64,000 nucleotides of DNA, from assembly GCF_000970465.2 (NCBI RefSeq), contig NZ_LAJE02000044.1, positions 43,428-107,427 of the forward strand, in the 5' to 3' direction. The first letter of the stretch is position 1, and every line of letters starts with the position of its first letter. Both the position numbers and the translations under genes were made by a program. Below the pieces are notes generated by a model. That model saw nothing but the letters and a program-made list of their open reading frames with translations. It was not told where the DNA came from and did no database searches. This DNA comes from Devosia insulae DS-56. Lineage in GTDB: Bacteria; Pseudomonadota; Alphaproteobacteria; Rhizobiales; Devosiaceae. This document shows, one piece after another, positions 24,486-32,732 of this stretch.

Positions 24486-25109
24486 TTAACGCGCGTCGAT
24501 GATCAGGCGGATGCCGAGAATGCCGATGAAGGCGGCGGCGGCACGGTCGACCCAGAGCTTGGCGCTCAGGTAGATGGCGCGTGGCTTTGCCGCCGAGAAG
24601 GCGATGGCGACGATGGCGTACCACAGGGTTTCCTGCAGGAAGATCAGCGGCGGCAGGGCCCAGTAAAGCCAGGGCTCAGGATTGGCGGGCAAGAGCGCGG
24701 CAAAGACGGCGCCGAACACGGCGACGATCTTGGGGTTAGAGAGCTGGGTGAGGAGGCCGAAGGTAAAGGCCTTGCGCGGATTGGCGGCGGGCGCGGCGCC
24801 GGCCTCGACGGTGATCGGGTCGGCGGCGTGGCTCCAGATCTTCCAGGCGAGATAAACGAGATAGAGCCCGCCGGCGACTTTCAGCGCGGTGAACAACAGG
24901 CCGCCATCCTGCATCAGGGTGCGGAGGCCGAGCACGGCGAGCGCGCCGTAGAGCATCGCCCCTACCCCCATGCCGAGCGCCGCGGCGAGCCCTTCGGTGC
25001 GAGACTGGGCGACGGCGGTGCGGACTACGAAGACGAAGCTCGGGCCGGGGCTGATGGCGCCGAGCATCAGCGCGCCGAGAATGGCGAAGAGGGGCAGGAA
25101 ATGGTCCAT
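24486..25109 (-). CDS. LysE-family amino acid exporter
   Basis: A 207-residue membrane protein with about six helices. The N-terminal [35 protein letters not shown] is the LysE/RhtB signature. This family exports amino acids or related compounds such as threonine or homoserine lactones. A GGAGG site lies 6 bases before the ATG. It leads an operon with DUF2200 and the SAHH-like gene, which hints that the cargo might be a sulfur amino acid or a metabolite made by the SAHH-like protein; that link is speculative. Confidence 0.9.
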   Translation of the reverse strand: MDHFLPLFAILGALMLGAISPGPSFVFVVRTAVAQSRTEGLAAALGMGVGAMLYGALAVLGLRTLMQDGGLLFTALKVAGGLYLVYLAWKIWSHAADPITVEAGAAPAANPRKAFTFGLLTQLSNPKIVAVFGAVFAALLPANPEPWLYWALPPLIFLQETLWYAIVAIAFSAAKPRAIYLSAKLWVDRAAAAFIGILGIRLIIDAR

Positions 25110-25295
25110 GAGAGCCTCCGGATCGGCGGGAGGCTAGCGCGCTTCGATGGCAGAGTTCAACCGGGCGGCGCCCCTCCCGGTGAAGGGAGGGGCTGGGGGA
25201 TTGGGGTTATCGGTGATCACCGAATTGCCCCCACGCTCGAGGGGTCGCCGGTTGAGAGGTCGGCGTCGAGGGCCGTATGTCTGGGCCAGTGGCCC

Positions 25296-25646
25296 TTACA
25301 TCTTCTCTTCCTTGATCGGGGTGCGGCTGACAATCTCATGATCGCAGGCGTCGTAGGTGATGTAGTAGGCGACGAACTCGTGCTCGTAGTTCTTCTTCTT
25401 GGCGGAGAACAGGTAGATGCCTTCCTCGGCTTCCTTCTCGAGCTTTTCGATCATCTTGTAGTTGCGCTTCTTGAGGTAGCGGATCGCCTGCTTGACGCTG
25501 TGGCAATCGTATTCGTCGTAGTGCTTCTCCTCGTACACCGGTTTCAGTTCGCCGGCCATGACGGCGGGCGCGCCGGAGACGGCAACCAGGGAGAGAGCGA
25601 GAGCGGCGAAGGTCGGGCGGGCGAAGCTATTGAGACGTGCGAACAT
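25296..25646 (-). CDS. Small secreted hypothetical protein
   Basis: A 116-residue protein with a signal peptide: a short Arg-containing N-terminus, then FAALALSLVAVSGAPAVMA and a cleavage site before GELKP. The mature part (about 85 residues) is lysine-, tyrosine- and glutamate-rich, with two Cys (YDCHSVK and YDACDHE) that could form one disulfide, and the stretch AIRYLKKRNYKMIEKLEKEAEEG. I do not recognise the family. The ATG at 25646 has GGAG about 9 bases upstream. The AT-rich region behind it probably contains its promoter. Confidence 0.7.
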   Translation of the reverse strand: MFARLNSFARPTFAALALSLVAVSGAPAVMAGELKPVYEEKHYDEYDCHSVKQAIRYLKKRNYKMIEKLEKEAEEGIYLFSAKKKNYEHEFVAYYITYDACDHEIVSRTPIKEEKM

Positions 25647-25785
25647 GTTGTCCACTCCATTTGGGGCAGGCACCGATTGCCTGCGGGTGAGAGAGGACTA
25701 ACGGGGTTCGGCTGAACCGATGCAGAGCCGGAAGTTCACCTGACATTCATAAGTCGTATTATGATTTTTTTGGATCACGTTGCGG

Positions 25786-26328
25786 TCAGAACATGCCGTC
25801 GCCGGAGTTGATGTACGCGATCTCCTCTGCGGTGGAGACACGGCCCAAAGCGGCGTTACGGCGCGGGTAGCGGCCGAAGCGGGCAATGCAATCGCGGTGC
25901 AGGATCTCGTATTTGAGGGTGTCCTCGTCGCCGAGCGCGGTGAACAGCCGGATGGCATCGTCGTGCACCGCAAGATCCTCAGAGTGCATGTAGGGCATGT
26001 AGAAGAACGTCCGGCGCCGCGGCTCGACCCGCAGGTCGTCGCCGGCCGCCACCGCCTGCTGCGCGAGGCGCAGCGCCATGGCATCGGAGGCGAAGGCCTC
26101 GGGGCGCTGGCGATGCAGCTGGCGGCAGAACTGATCGAGCACGATGATCTCGGCGAGCCGCCCCGACGGGGTGGCTCGCCACCAGGCCGCCTCGCCGCGA
26201 GCGACGGCGGCATAGGTGGCGCTGAAGCGCTCGGCGAGCACGGCATCGAACTCGGGCTTGCCACCGAACCAGTCGGCCTCCCCATGCTCGACGAACCAGA
26301 AGTTCAGGATGTCATCGGGAGAAGTCAT
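25786..26328 (-). CDS. DUF924 family protein
   Basis: A 180-residue all-helical protein: ILNFWFVEHGEADWFGGKPEFDAVLAERF at the N-terminus, the Leu/Ile-rich IIVLDQFCRQLHR, FFYMPYMHSEDLAVHD and FGRYPRRNAALGR are the core DUF924 motifs. The function is unknown; the fold is TPR-like. The ATG at 26328 was chosen because the family begins there. It is not clearly linked to its neighbours. Confidence 0.9.
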   Translation of the reverse strand: MTSPDDILNFWFVEHGEADWFGGKPEFDAVLAERFSATYAAVARGEAAWWRATPSGRLAEIIVLDQFCRQLHRQRPEAFASDAMALRLAQQAVAAGDDLRVEPRRRTFFYMPYMHSEDLAVHDDAIRLFTALGDEDTLKYEILHRDCIARFGRYPRRNAALGRVSTAEEIAYINSGDGMF

Positions 26329-26453
26329 GGCAGCGGTCCTGGTGGTGGGGCGCGTTGGGCGGGCGCCCTTCACGGTTCATTGTCCATCGGGCGGGCATGG
26401 TGTCACCCGGCCGCACGGCACAGGGTATGTGGGGCAGCATTGAGGAGATTTCC

Positions 26454-26666
26454 ATGCGGCTCGTGAAGCTCGATACACCCGATGGCATCATCTACATCAA
26501 CCCCGAGCATGTGGTGGCGGTAGTCAAGGGCCTGCGCGACACCAAGGTCGACACGGTGTCGGGCGTGCATGTGGTGAAAGACTCGCCAGAAGTGGTGGCG
26601 CGGCTGCTCGGCATGGAAGAAATCGAGCTCGATGTGACGCCGAAGGCAGTGGGCTGGAAGGCTTAG
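26454..26666 (+). CDS. Small conserved hypothetical protein
   Basis: A 70-residue protein starting at ATG 26454 with GAGGAG 7 bases upstream (MRLVKLDTPDGIIYINPEHV). It reads as a compact beta-rich domain (YINPEHVVAVVKGLRDTKVDTVSGVHVVKDSPEVVARLLG), the pattern of small proteins with an IYIN-type strand that some databases group near FlbD (swarming motility). No flagellar genes are close. Role unknown. Confidence 0.65.
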   Translation: MRLVKLDTPDGIIYINPEHVVAVVKGLRDTKVDTVSGVHVVKDSPEVVARLLGMEEIELDVTPKAVGWKA

Positions 26667-26757
26667 GTTCCCCGCACGAAGAGCGCTCACTCCACCAGCT
26701 TCGCTGGTTCCCCAGCGGTGAGCGCCTGCGGCGCTCATCCGCGACCCCGGGGGAGGA

Positions 26758-27759
26758 TCAGACCGTCACGATCGCCTTGATGACGCCGGTGCGGTCGTGG
26801 GCCCAGATCGGCATGTCCTGCGGGACGCGGTCCATCGTCGTGGCGTGGGTGGCGAGCTTGTCGGTCGGGACCTTGCCTTCGCGGATGGACTCCATGACAT
26901 GCTCGAAATCAGCGCGAATGGCATTGCGAGAGGCGCGGATGGTGAGCTCGCGCCGGTGCACTTCTGCATCGGGGAACACCAGGTCGCCCTTGATCACGCC
27001 GACCAGGGTGTAGCTGCCGCCATTGCGGGCATGGAACAGCGAGGCGTTCATCGCCCTGATCGAGCCGGTAGAATCGAACACCGCGTCGAAGCCCGTCGAT
27101 TTGATTTTGGTGAACGCGCTGCCCTCGAGCTCGGCGGGCGAGAAGGTGGCGAAGCCGAGCGCACGGGTGGCGGCGATCTTGTCAGGCGCCGCATCGATGA
27201 CGGTGACATCGGCGCCGGCGATTCTGGCAAAGAACGCGACCCCCAGCCCGATCGGGCCGGAGCCAACCACCAGGGCGCGTGAGCCGGGCTTCAGCTCGGC
27301 GGTGCGGCGGATGGCGTGGGCGCCGATGGCGAGGAACTCGACCATGGCGGCATCACGCAAGCTCAGGCCGTCGGCCCTGTAGAGATTGCCCGCGGGCATG
27401 ACGATCTCTTCGGCCATGCCGCCGGGCGCATGGACGCCGATCACCTTGAGGGTCTCGCAGCAATTGGCACGGCCTTCGCGGCAGGCCGGGCAGTGGCCGC
27501 AGTTGAGATAGGGATTGATCACCACCGGGTCGCCGGCGGCGAAGGCTTCACCATTGGGATCGATGACGGTGCCGCTCAGTTCGTGGCCGATGACCCGCGG
27601 GTATTCGAAGTAGGGAAAATTGCCTTCGAAGATGTGGTAGTCGGTGCCGCAGATGCCGATATGGCGAATGGCGACGCGGACCCAGCCGGGCTGCAGTTCG
27701 GGACGGTCGATCTCGATCAGCGCCAGCTGCTCGGGCGCGGTGCAGGATATGGCTCGCAT
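26758..27759 (-). CDS. Zinc-binding alcohol/polyol dehydrogenase
   Basis: A 333-residue medium-chain dehydrogenase. The catalytic zinc ligands lie in HIGICGTDYHIF and YPRVIGHELSGTV; the structural zinc site is the four-Cys stretch NCGHCPACREGRANCC. The Rossmann motif VVGSGPIGLGVAFFARIAGA indicates NAD(P). The family includes L-idonate, sorbitol, galactitol and threonine dehydrogenases. It is divergent from a threonine-aldolase-type gene, so threonine or a polyol is a reasonable substrate guess. GAGGAGACCCT precedes the ATG. Confidence 0.88.
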   Translation of the reverse strand: MRAISCTAPEQLALIEIDRPELQPGWVRVAIRHIGICGTDYHIFEGNFPYFEYPRVIGHELSGTVIDPNGEAFAAGDPVVINPYLNCGHCPACREGRANCCETLKVIGVHAPGGMAEEIVMPAGNLYRADGLSLRDAAMVEFLAIGAHAIRRTAELKPGSRALVVGSGPIGLGVAFFARIAGADVTVIDAAPDKIAATRALGFATFSPAELEGSAFTKIKSTGFDAVFDSTGSIRAMNASLFHARNGGSYTLVGVIKGDLVFPDAEVHRRELTIRASRNAIRADFEHVMESIREGKVPTDKLATHATTMDRVPQDMPIWAHDRTGVIKAIVTV

Positions 27760-27854
27760 AGGGTCTCCTCTTGCGGAGGATCATAGCGGGGCGTGGCTTC
27801 ACCACAAGCACCCGGCAGGCTACAAACCCCCGCGTCTTTAGTGGGGTATTCAGC

Positions 27855-28880
27855 GTGAATTTTGCGAGCGACAACTGGGCCGGGGCGACACCTGAAGTGA
27901 TGGCGGCGCTGGCGCGGCACAATGACGGGTACTCGCCGGCCTATGGCGGCGATCCGCTGAGCCTCAGCGTAGCGCAGCGGTTCTCAGAACTGTTCGAGCG
28001 CGGGGTGGAGGTGTGGTTCACCGCGACCGGGACGGCCTCGAACTCGCTGGGCCTGGCGGCGCTGAGCCGGCCGGGCGGCGTGGTGTTCTGCGGCGAGGAT
28101 GCGCATGTCCACACCGACGAAAGCGGCGCGACCGAGTTCCAGTCGGGCGGCATGAAGCTGGTGCCGCTGCGGAGCCCGCTCGGGCTGATCGATGCAGGGG
28201 CGTTGGCGACAGCGCTCGGCAAGCATCCGGTGGGTGGGCGCAGCATCCCGGTCGCGCTGAGCCTCACCAACGCGACGGAATGGGGCACGGTCTATGGCGT
28301 TGCGCAGGTGGCTGAGCTCTCAGCGATGGCGCGCGCCGGCGGGCTCAAAGTGCATATGGATGGCGCGCGGTTCGGCAACGCGGTGGCGGCGCTGGGCGTG
28401 ACGCCGGCCGAGCTGACCTGGAAGGCCGGGGTAGATTTCCTGTCGTTCGGGGCCACCAAGAACGGCTGTTGGGCCGCCGAGGCGATCGTGGTGTTCACGC
28501 CGGGGCTGCTGGGGGATTTCGAGCCGCGGCGGCAGCGGGCCGGACACACCTTCTCCAAGGCGCGGTTCGTCGCAGCGCAGTTCGAGGGCTATCTCGAGCA
28601 GGACAACTGGCTGCGTCGGGCCGGGCACGCCAACGCCATGTCGGAGCGGTTGCGCGCCGGGATCCGCGCCAGCAGCGTAGCGCGGCTCGGCTGGGAGAAC
28701 ACGGCGAACGAGGTATTCGCGGTGATCTCCAAGGCGGCACTGGCGCGGCTGCGGGCGGCCGGCGGCGCGGCGCATGAATGGCCGAGTGATGGGCTCGCGG
28801 CGGATGAGACGCTGGTGCGGCTGGTGACGAGTTGGGCGACCACCGAGGCCGATGTGGACGGGTTTTTGGGGGTGCTTTAG
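27855..28880 (+). CDS. ltaE: Low-specificity L-threonine aldolase
   Basis: A 341-residue PLP fold-type I enzyme. NFASDNWAGATPEVMAAL is the family N-terminus; GEDAHVHTDESGATEF, the HMDGARFGNAVAALG motif with the cofactor-binding Asp, and FLSFGATKNGCWAAEA with the PLP-binding Lys follow. It cleaves threonine and related 3-hydroxy amino acids to glycine plus an aldehyde. A GTG start at 27855 matches the family N-terminus; its ribosome-binding site is weak. The gene ends 18 bases before a family A repeat. Confidence 0.9.
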   Translation: MNFASDNWAGATPEVMAALARHNDGYSPAYGGDPLSLSVAQRFSELFERGVEVWFTATGTASNSLGLAALSRPGGVVFCGEDAHVHTDESGATEFQSGGMKLVPLRSPLGLIDAGALATALGKHPVGGRSIPVALSLTNATEWGTVYGVAQVAELSAMARAGGLKVHMDGARFGNAVAALGVTPAELTWKAGVDFLSFGATKNGCWAAEAIVVFTPGLLGDFEPRRQRAGHTFSKARFVAAQFEGYLEQDNWLRRAGHANAMSERLRAGIRASSVARLGWENTANEVFAVISKAALARLRAAGGAAHEWPSDGLAADETLVRLVTSWATTEADVDGFLGVL

Positions 28881-28897
28881 GGCGAAAGAACCGAAGC

Positions 28898-29101
28898 AGA
28901 CGGCCCCCTCCCTCGCCATTCGAGCGTAGCTCTCATGGCCTTCTCGCCTCAAATCGCTCCGCTGGAGCGATTTGCCCTGCGGGACGGCTCGAAGTCCCCC
29001 ACAAGGGGGGAGGTGAAGAGTCGAGGCTCTGTCTTCGATCGTGCCAAACACTCGATGCGGCACCTCCCCCTTCATGGGGGAGGATGGGAGGGGGCCGTCT
29101 G
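28898..29101. repeat. dispersed inverted-repeat element, family A copy 1 (expanded)
   Basis: Outer arms AGACGGCCCCCTCCC and GGGAGGGGGCCGTCT. The core carries GGTGAAGAGTCGAGGC and GTCTTCGATCGTGCC. This copy is longer than the other four because its left arm contains an extra perfect 11-bp inverted repeat (28950-28974, CAAATCGCTCC-GCT-GGAGCGATTTG). It lies between two convergent genes, 18 and 8 bases from their stop codons. Other copies: 33735-33860, 35215-35340, 36424-36569, 61897-62034. Confidence 0.85.
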
Positions 29102-29108
29102 CCGGCAG

Positions 29109-30026
29109 TTAGTCGATGACAACCTTCACCAGATTGCCAGCCGGATCCCTGCTCTCGACCCCCTCATTGGTCTCCGCATACCCAGCACCAATTGCCGCCA
29201 ACCGGCCCTTCACCGCGTCCAGCGCCGCCTGATCCGGCACGGCGACGTGGAACCAGCGCAGGCCCGCCGAGCCCTTCGGCGGCTGGGCGGCGTTGGGGCC
29301 GGACCAGATGTTGAAGGCGATGGTGTGCGGCGGGTAGTCGAGGCCGAGGTCGCCCATGCCGAAGCGGCGCATGATGAACAGGCCGCCGAAGCCCAGGCCG
29401 TCGCGGTAGTAGCGCATGGCCTGTTCGAGATCGTTCACATGCAGGTGGATGTGGCCGATACGGGTGCCCTCGGGCATCAGCGCCGGGACGGCGTTGACGT
29501 CGTCGAGTTCGGCCAGCAGGTCATCGACATCGATGGCCTCGCGGCCTGAATGGGGCGAGCCGTCGACGGTCTTGACGTAGAAGCCGTCCTCGCCATCGCC
29601 GACGGTGCCGCGCCAGGGGGTCTCGAAGGTGATCTCGATGCCGTTATTGTCGTAGTCCCACAGGTAGATCGCCTCGGAGACAAGGTGATCGGTGGGCGAA
29701 ATGCGGACGCGGCGCATCAGGGCGCGCACCACCATTTCGGCCAGCGCCTTGCGGGTCGGGACATGCACGGCGACGTGGTAGAGGCCGAGTGAGCGGTCGG
29801 GAAACGGGCTTGTCGCCCCGAGTTCCAGGGTGATCAGCTCGCGTCCACCGGCGCCAAGATGCAGCGCTTCGGCATCCTCGGAGATCAGTTCGAGGCCGAC
29901 GACATCGCGCCAGACGGCCAGCGCCTTGTCGCGGTCGGTGACGCCGATGCGGACAGCGCCGAGATGGGTGGTGAGCGGCAGCGTCGGGGTGGAGCGGACC
30001 GCGGCCTGGGATTCGACAGTGATCAT
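29109..30026 (-). CDS. Two-domain VOC protein, ring-cleavage dioxygenase-like
   Basis: A 305-residue protein with two glyoxalase/extradiol-dioxygenase-type (VOC) units: THLGAVRIGVTDRDKALAVWRDVVGL starts the first, and RIGHIHLHVNDLEQAMRYYRDGLGF the second. The layout is like CatE/YfiE (catechol 2,3-dioxygenase family) proteins. Candidate metal ligands are the His of HLGAV and of HIHLHV and a late Glu. The actual substrate is unknown. The ATG at 30026 (GAGG upstream) is used; a reading from 30317 would run through a repeat. It is convergent with the threonine aldolase gene. Confidence 0.85.
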   Translation of the reverse strand: MITVESQAAVRSTPTLPLTTHLGAVRIGVTDRDKALAVWRDVVGLELISEDAEALHLGAGGRELITLELGATSPFPDRSLGLYHVAVHVPTRKALAEMVVRALMRRVRISPTDHLVSEAIYLWDYDNNGIEITFETPWRGTVGDGEDGFYVKTVDGSPHSGREAIDVDDLLAELDDVNAVPALMPEGTRIGHIHLHVNDLEQAMRYYRDGLGFGGLFIMRRFGMGDLGLDYPPHTIAFNIWSGPNAAQPPKGSAGLRWFHVAVPDQAALDAVKGRLAAIGAGYAETNEGVESRDPAGNLVKVVID

Positions 30027-30433
30027 GATGGGCCTCGCAACGGGGTTGGGTTGACCCTGATATGGCGGAGGCCGACGGGCAAGCCAATGCTGTCGTGGCG
30101 GCGGACAGTCGATACGAATATGCGTGAATGACTGGCTATGGAGACGGATTGCTACCATTTTCGAGGAGGTCGCCTTCTCCCCTTGTGGGAGAAGGTGGCC
30201 GACAGGCCGGATGAGGGGTATCGCAACCTTTGGGTTGCCCGATCGGAGCGAAGCGACGAGCGACCGAGTGCGCGGAGAGAGACCCCTCATCCGCCCTTCG
30301 GGCACCTTCTCCCACAAGGGGAGAAGGCCTGACTGCTTGGCCAGCGCCGAAAAACGACCACCACCCCCACCCCCGCTTGGGGATGGATGGTGGGGAGGGA
30401 GTGGTGGCCGTATCGCGGCCGACGGCGCCGAGG
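30027..30433. other. 407-base gap carrying a family B-like repeat
   Basis: No gene is convincing here. The main content is an inverted repeat at 30173-30329, with arms that start GCCTTCTCCCCTTGTGGGAG at the left and end CTCCCACAAGGGGAGAAGGC at the right; the centre contains CGATCGGAGCGAAGCGACGAG. A run of C and A bases with a second small palindrome (about 30357-30400) follows. Confidence 0.75.
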
Positions 30434-31318
30434 TCAGGTGGCGACGATGCGGCGGCGGTATTCGCTGGCGGCGTAGACGAGTAGGGCCGCGACGATCAGG
30501 CCGCCCACCAGCTGCGCCCAGTCGACGGTGGCGAGGAAGCGCGGGATCATCACCGAGGCATTGAAAGCGGCATCGGTGAAGATGGCCTTTTCGATCTGCA
30601 TGTCGTCGGAGCCGAACTTCAGCCGCTCGTTCAGGTAGCTGAGGAAGTAGCCGGCGCGCGGGCCCGTATCGTTGAAGATCAGGTTCTCAGCGAGCCCGAT
30701 CAGTCCCGGGATAAGGAAGGCGAGCGGGATCGACCAGCGGCGGAACACCGTCGAGAGCGCCCCGACCCAGGCGAAGAACGGCGCATACCAGAGCAGCGCC
30801 ACCACCAGGCTGACCAGCGCAAAGCCGGCGATCTGGAAGCCGGAGGCGAGGAACTCGAAGATCCCGGGGACGCCGAGCCGCGGCAGGATCATCGCGGTGA
30901 TCATGGTGACCACGTAGATGAGGACGCCCGTGATGAGGTAGGCGCCGAAGATCAGGGCCGGGAAGATGGTCATGCCGGCGAGCGACTTCGAGGCCAGCAC
31001 CTTGAAATCGGTGACCGGCATCGACTTCCAGAACAGCATGGCGTTGTTCCGGCGATCGGCGCTGAAGGCGTCGGCGTAGTAGAAGAACAGCGCCGCCAGC
31101 AGGTACATGCTCCAGAGCGCCGCCACCGCGAGGAAGCCGAACTCGAAGAATTTCAGCGCCGAGGGGACGCCGATTTCCTGGTGCATCTGGAAACGGTTCG
31201 AGGCGATGCCGAACACCAGCACCAGCGTCATGATGCCGAGGATCACGCCGGGGGCGTAGACGAACGCACCCCGATGCTCGAGATACTCGCGCTTGATAAG
31301 GGCAACGAGAGACTTCAT
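30434..31318 (-). CDS. ABC-2 type transporter permease (YtrC-like)
   Basis: A 294-residue permease with about six membrane segments, for example VYAPGVILGIMTLVLVFGIA at the start, FLAVAALWSMYLLAALFFYYADAF, FPALIFGAYLITGVLIYVVTM and, at the C-terminus, LVGGLIVAALLVYAASEYRRR. The YADAFSADRRNNAMLFWKSMPV segment is typical of ABC-2 permeases paired with YtrB-type ATPases. It overlaps the ATPase gene by 4 bases. Likely an exporter or envelope-stress module; substrate unknown. Confidence 0.85.
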   Translation of the reverse strand: MKSLVALIKREYLEHRGAFVYAPGVILGIMTLVLVFGIASNRFQMHQEIGVPSALKFFEFGFLAVAALWSMYLLAALFFYYADAFSADRRNNAMLFWKSMPVTDFKVLASKSLAGMTIFPALIFGAYLITGVLIYVVTMITAMILPRLGVPGIFEFLASGFQIAGFALVSLVVALLWYAPFFAWVGALSTVFRRWSIPLAFLIPGLIGLAENLIFNDTGPRAGYFLSYLNERLKFGSDDMQIEKAIFTDAAFNASVMIPRFLATVDWAQLVGGLIVAALLVYAASEYRRRIVAT

Positions 31319-32199
31319 TTGGCCGGACCGCGCTGCATGAGGGCGACAAACAGGTCGCTGAGAGTGGGAGTGGTGACCTCGCCGAACGGGGCGAGGCGAT
31401 CGCGATCGACGCCATCGAAGACCATGGCGGTCTGGCCGAAGCGGGTTTCGCTGTAGATCGGGCCGAGCGCCGTGGCGGCGGCGACCTGATCGGGGCGGAC
31501 CAGCACCTGGCTGAACTTCGAGCTCACCGTCTCCATCTGCATGTGGAGGATCAGCTCGCCATCACGGATGAACATGATGTCAGAGAGCATGAACTCGATC
31601 TCATCCACCTGGTGGGTGGTGATCAGCAGGGTCCGCTCCTCGGTCATGTAGTCCTCGAGCAGGCGCCGGTAGAAGCGCTTGCGATAGGTGATGTCGAGGC
31701 CGAGGGTCGGCTCGTCGAGAACCAGCAGCTTGGCATCGATCGCCATCACCACCGCGAGGTGGAGCTGGGCGATCATGCCCTTGCTCAGGTTCTTGATCCG
31801 GGCATCCATCTTGACGTCGGTGCCCTCGAGGAAGCCGCGGGCCTTCGCCTGATCGAAGTTGGGGTGGATATTGGTGAGCAGCGCAAACAACTCACGAACC
31901 CTGAGGAATCGCGGCAGGCTCGCGACATCGGAGATGAAGGCGACGTTCTTCATCAGCGAGGCGCGCTTCTGGTACGGGTCCTCGCCGAGGACACGCACGG
32001 TGCCCTCGTAGGAGGTGAGGCCGAGCAGCGCATTCAGCGTGGTGGTCTTGCCAGCACCATTGTGGCCGACGAGGCCGTAGATGCGGCCGGCGGGGATGTC
32101 GAAGTCGAGCCCGTGGAGGATCTCGGAGCGACCGAAGTGCTTCTTGAGGCCACGCGCCGAGACGATCGGAGCAACTGTGGTTTGAGCCAGATCATTCAT
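31315..32199 (-). CDS. ABC transporter ATP-binding protein (YtrB-like)
   Basis: A 294-residue ATPase. Walker A GLVGHNGAGKTTTLNALLG, signature loop NLSKGMIAQLHLA (a LSKGM variant instead of LSGGQ) and Walker B LLVLDEPTLGLD are present, with the H-loop ITTHQVDEIE. LSKGM is common in exporters of the YtrB/BcrA group. It overlaps the GntR gene upstream by 8 bases and the permease downstream by 4, so the trio is one operon, gntR-ATPase-permease, as in ytr loci. Confidence 0.9.
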   Translation of the reverse strand: MNDLAQTTVAPIVSARGLKKHFGRSEILHGLDFDIPAGRIYGLVGHNGAGKTTTLNALLGLTSYEGTVRVLGEDPYQKRASLMKNVAFISDVASLPRFLRVRELFALLTNIHPNFDQAKARGFLEGTDVKMDARIKNLSKGMIAQLHLAVVMAIDAKLLVLDEPTLGLDITYRKRFYRRLLEDYMTEERTLLITTHQVDEIEFMLSDIMFIRDGELILHMQMETVSSKFSQVLVRPDQVAAATALGPIYSETRFGQTAMVFDGVDRDRLAPFGEVTTPTLSDLFVALMQRGPAK

Positions 32200-32551
32200 C
32201 TTTACCGCCTTGCTTCAACAACTGTGTGGGATCGAGATCGAGGGCGGCGAGGCGCGCCATGACGCGCGGCCACTCCTCGGTCAGAAATTTCTGGCGCTCG
32301 TGGGCGAGCAGCCGCTGGTGGCCGCCTTCGGCCACGAACATGCCCATGCCACGGCGTGACTCGACGACACCGATATCGACGAGCGACTGGTAGGCACGGG
32401 TGACGGTCAAGGGATTGACCGCGAGGTCGGCGGAGATCTGGCGCACCGAAGGAAGCGCCTCGCCCTCCCGAGTGGTCTTGCTCAGGATCATGTCGGCAAT
32501 CCTTTCGCCAATCTGTACGAAGATCGGCTGGCTGTCGTTGAACTGGCTCAT
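32192..32551 (-). CDS. GntR-family transcriptional regulator, YtrA subfamily
   Basis: A 119-residue protein: a GntR winged-helix domain (QPIFVQIGERIADMILS, EGEALPSVRQISADLAVNPLTVTRAYQSL, VESRRGMGMFVAEGG) and a short helical tail. The length and the missing effector domain define the YtrA subfamily. It starts 17 bases downstream of a perfect palindromic operator that overlaps a promoter, so it should repress its own operon. It regulates the ABC transporter genes that follow it. Confidence 0.92.
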   Translation of the reverse strand: MSQFNDSQPIFVQIGERIADMILSKTTREGEALPSVRQISADLAVNPLTVTRAYQSLVDIGVVESRRGMGMFVAEGGHQRLLAHERQKFLTEEWPRVMARLAALDLDPTQLLKQGGKDE

Positions 32552-32567
32552 GCGTGATGCCTTGGTA

Positions 32568-32589
32568 GTGTGCTAGTTATGTAGCACAC
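32568..32589 (-). promoter_or_regulatory. YtrA-type operator overlapping the gntR promoter
   Basis: GTGTGCTA-N6-TAGCACAC is a perfect 8-bp inverted repeat. On the minus strand TTGTCA (32605-32600) and TACATA (32583-32578) form -35 and -10 boxes with a 16-base spacer, so the operator covers the -10. This is a textbook autorepression layout and gives a leader of only about 20 bases. Confidence 0.75.
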
Positions 32590-32732
32590 CAAATCGGCGT
32601 GACAAGCGAAATCTTCAAGAGGGGGCATTCGAGATCGTCGGTCGGTCCTTGGCATTGTCGAACGCCGGCGGGTAGATTCGACAGCGCGGCGACAAAAAAG
32701 CATTGTGCTACAGGCGGTTTGGGAGGGATGGG

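Noticed and set aside
25747..25770. Intrinsic terminator TCATAA-N6-TTATGA followed by T bases on the plus strand
   Set aside because: No plus-strand gene ends here; on the minus strand the order of stem and A/T run is wrong. It is more likely part of a promoter region.
28898..29101. Insertion sequence
   Set aside because: The element has inverted arms but no transposase gene; at most it is a non-autonomous element.
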